A stretch of DNA of 64,000 bases, from positions 186,001 to 250,000 of the forward strand of contig CAZCVE010000003.1 of assembly GCA_964502175.1 (NCBI GenBank), in the 5' to 3' direction. The position numbers and the translations under genes are program-made. Origin of the DNA: JAFLCL01 sp964502175. GTDB taxonomy: Bacteria; Myxococcota_A; Polyangia; Polyangiales; Sandaracinaceae. A model generated the notes under the pieces. The model made no database searches and was not told where the DNA came from. It saw nothing but the letters and a program-made list of their open reading frames with translations. Positions 63,424 to 64,000 of this stretch are shown here, in pieces. Position 1 is the first letter of the stretch. The number at the start of each line of letters is the position of its first letter.

Positions 63424-64000
63424 ATGGAGTTCGAGCTCGATGAGACGGCGTCGATGGTGCAGGCGAGCGCGCGTGACTTCGCGAACAAGGAGATCGTTCC
63501 GCGCGCCGCGAGCATCGATCGCGACGGCAAGATCCCGCGCTCGATCCTGAAGAGCCTCGCCGACCTCGGGATGATGACGCTCGCGCTGCCGGAGGCGCTC
63601 GGCGGCGCAGACGTCGGCGCGGTCGCGTACTCGGCGGCGCTCAGCGAGATCGCGCGGGGCTGTGCGTCCACGGGCGTGACGATGTCGGTGACCAACATGG
63701 TCGCCGAGGTGATCGCGCGCTTCGGCACCGACGCGCAGCAGAAGCACTACGTGCCGAAGCTCGCGAGCGGCGCGATGGTCGCGGGCAGCTTCGCGCTCTC
63801 GGAGCCCGAGGCGGGCAGCGATCCGGGTGCGATGGGCACGACGGCGAAGAAGGACGGCGATCACTGGGTGATCGACGGCGCCAAGCAGTGGATCACCAGC
63901 GGCGACTTCGCGGGCGTCTTCGTGGTGTGGGCGCGCACGGGGGGCGCGGGGACCAAGGGCATCTCGTGCTTCCTCGTGGAGCAGGGCACGCCGGGCCTGT
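63424..64000 (+). CDS. Acyl-CoA dehydrogenase (3' truncated by window edge)
   Basis: 192 residues visible, ATG at 63424. Seen: MVQASARDFANKEIVPRAAS, SFALSEPEAGSDPGAMGTTA (FAD/acyl site), DGAKQWITSGDFAGVFVVWA. About half of the usual 380 residues is present. It is the third acyl-CoA dehydrogenase of the window and continues past the edge. It is related to the one at 58992 but clearly different in sequence. Confidence 0.9.
   Translation, partial: MEFELDETASMVQASARDFANKEIVPRAASIDRDGKIPRSILKSLADLGMMTLALPEALGGADVGAVAYSAALSEIARGCASTGVTMSVTNMVAEVIARFGTDAQQKHYVPKLASGAMVAGSFALSEPEAGSDPGAMGTTAKKDGDHWVIDGAKQWITSGDFAGVFVVWARTGGAGTKGISCFLVEQGTPGL

Overview
The window is about 70% G+C, densely packed and codes on both strands. 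It looks like chromosome from a myxobacterium (Myxococcota, Polyangia), and the lipoprotein style resembles Sandaracinaceae. The evidence for this is: many single-copy secreted lipoproteins with low-complexity linkers rich in 'DAF', 'DAP' or 'VDA' before Cys-rich or metal-binding modules; eukaryote-like Ser/Thr kinases, one of them a pseudokinase; a frameshifted gene with a MYXO-CTERM-like tail; an AgmX/PglI-like protein; several acyl-CoA dehydrogenases; and frequent GTG/TTG starts with 4-base gene overlaps. The assignment is inferred from gene content, not from a marker gene. No rRNA, tRNA, CRISPR array, transposase or prophage gene was seen. One scaffold gap of 100 N lies at 52331-52430.

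Layout. 1-4.4 kb: the tail of an unknown gene, a Tat-exported DUF1552 protein, a CbiX-type chelatase, an alpha/beta hydrolase and a V4R-like protein. 4.5-7.9 kb: a leftward operon of permease, ABC ATPase and permease, ending in a degenerate PP2C-like protein. 8-17.9 kb: a DUF2490 protein, a Kelch lipoprotein, an SMI1/KNR4-like protein, two coupled TPR proteins, a broken HEPN module, a 57-residue Cys-rich gene too short for ordinary ORF calling, and an Mpo1-like (DUF962) membrane protein. 18-21.4 kb: a PIN-domain gene with a helical partner, an orphan methyltransferase, then a repeat-rich stretch. 21.6-29.4 kb: aroC coupled to an SGNH-type lipoprotein and a membrane protein, a large acyl-CoA dehydrogenase, thiG, a ThiE-like gene, and a signal-peptidase-like gene that has lost both catalytic residues. 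29.5-34.7 kb: small membrane protein, lipoproteins and a MepA-type endopeptidase. 34.8-38.4 kb: the most coherent system, made of a flavin/[2Fe-2S] reductase, a MerR regulator and a ferritin-like diiron oxidase. 38.4-42.2 kb: orphan antitoxin, truncated globin, two unknowns, and a 1-kb non-coding stretch built from a 350-bp direct repeat. 42.2-52.3 kb: paired cytosolic genes, an M16 peptidase coupled to a PpiD-like foldase, an active Ser/Thr kinase and proS. 52.3-64 kb: the assembly gap in a 14-bp minisatellite, lipoproteins, purN, a pseudokinase with an export-signal partner, two acyl-CoA dehydrogenases, a cytochrome c-type lipoprotein and a frameshifted MYXO-CTERM gene.

How genes work together. 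The aroC, thiG, purN and proS genes are housekeeping. The ABC cluster, the M16/PpiD pair and the lipoproteins serve the cell envelope. The reductase, MerR and diiron oxidase are best read as a self-regulated oxygenase system whose substrate is unknown. Several proteins keep a fold but lack catalytic residues: the PP2C-like protein, the signal peptidase and the pseudokinase. The clearest unexplained DNA is a set of dispersed and tandem repeats at 19.8-20.5 kb and 39.9-40.8 kb that share one 26-nt sequence in opposite orientations.
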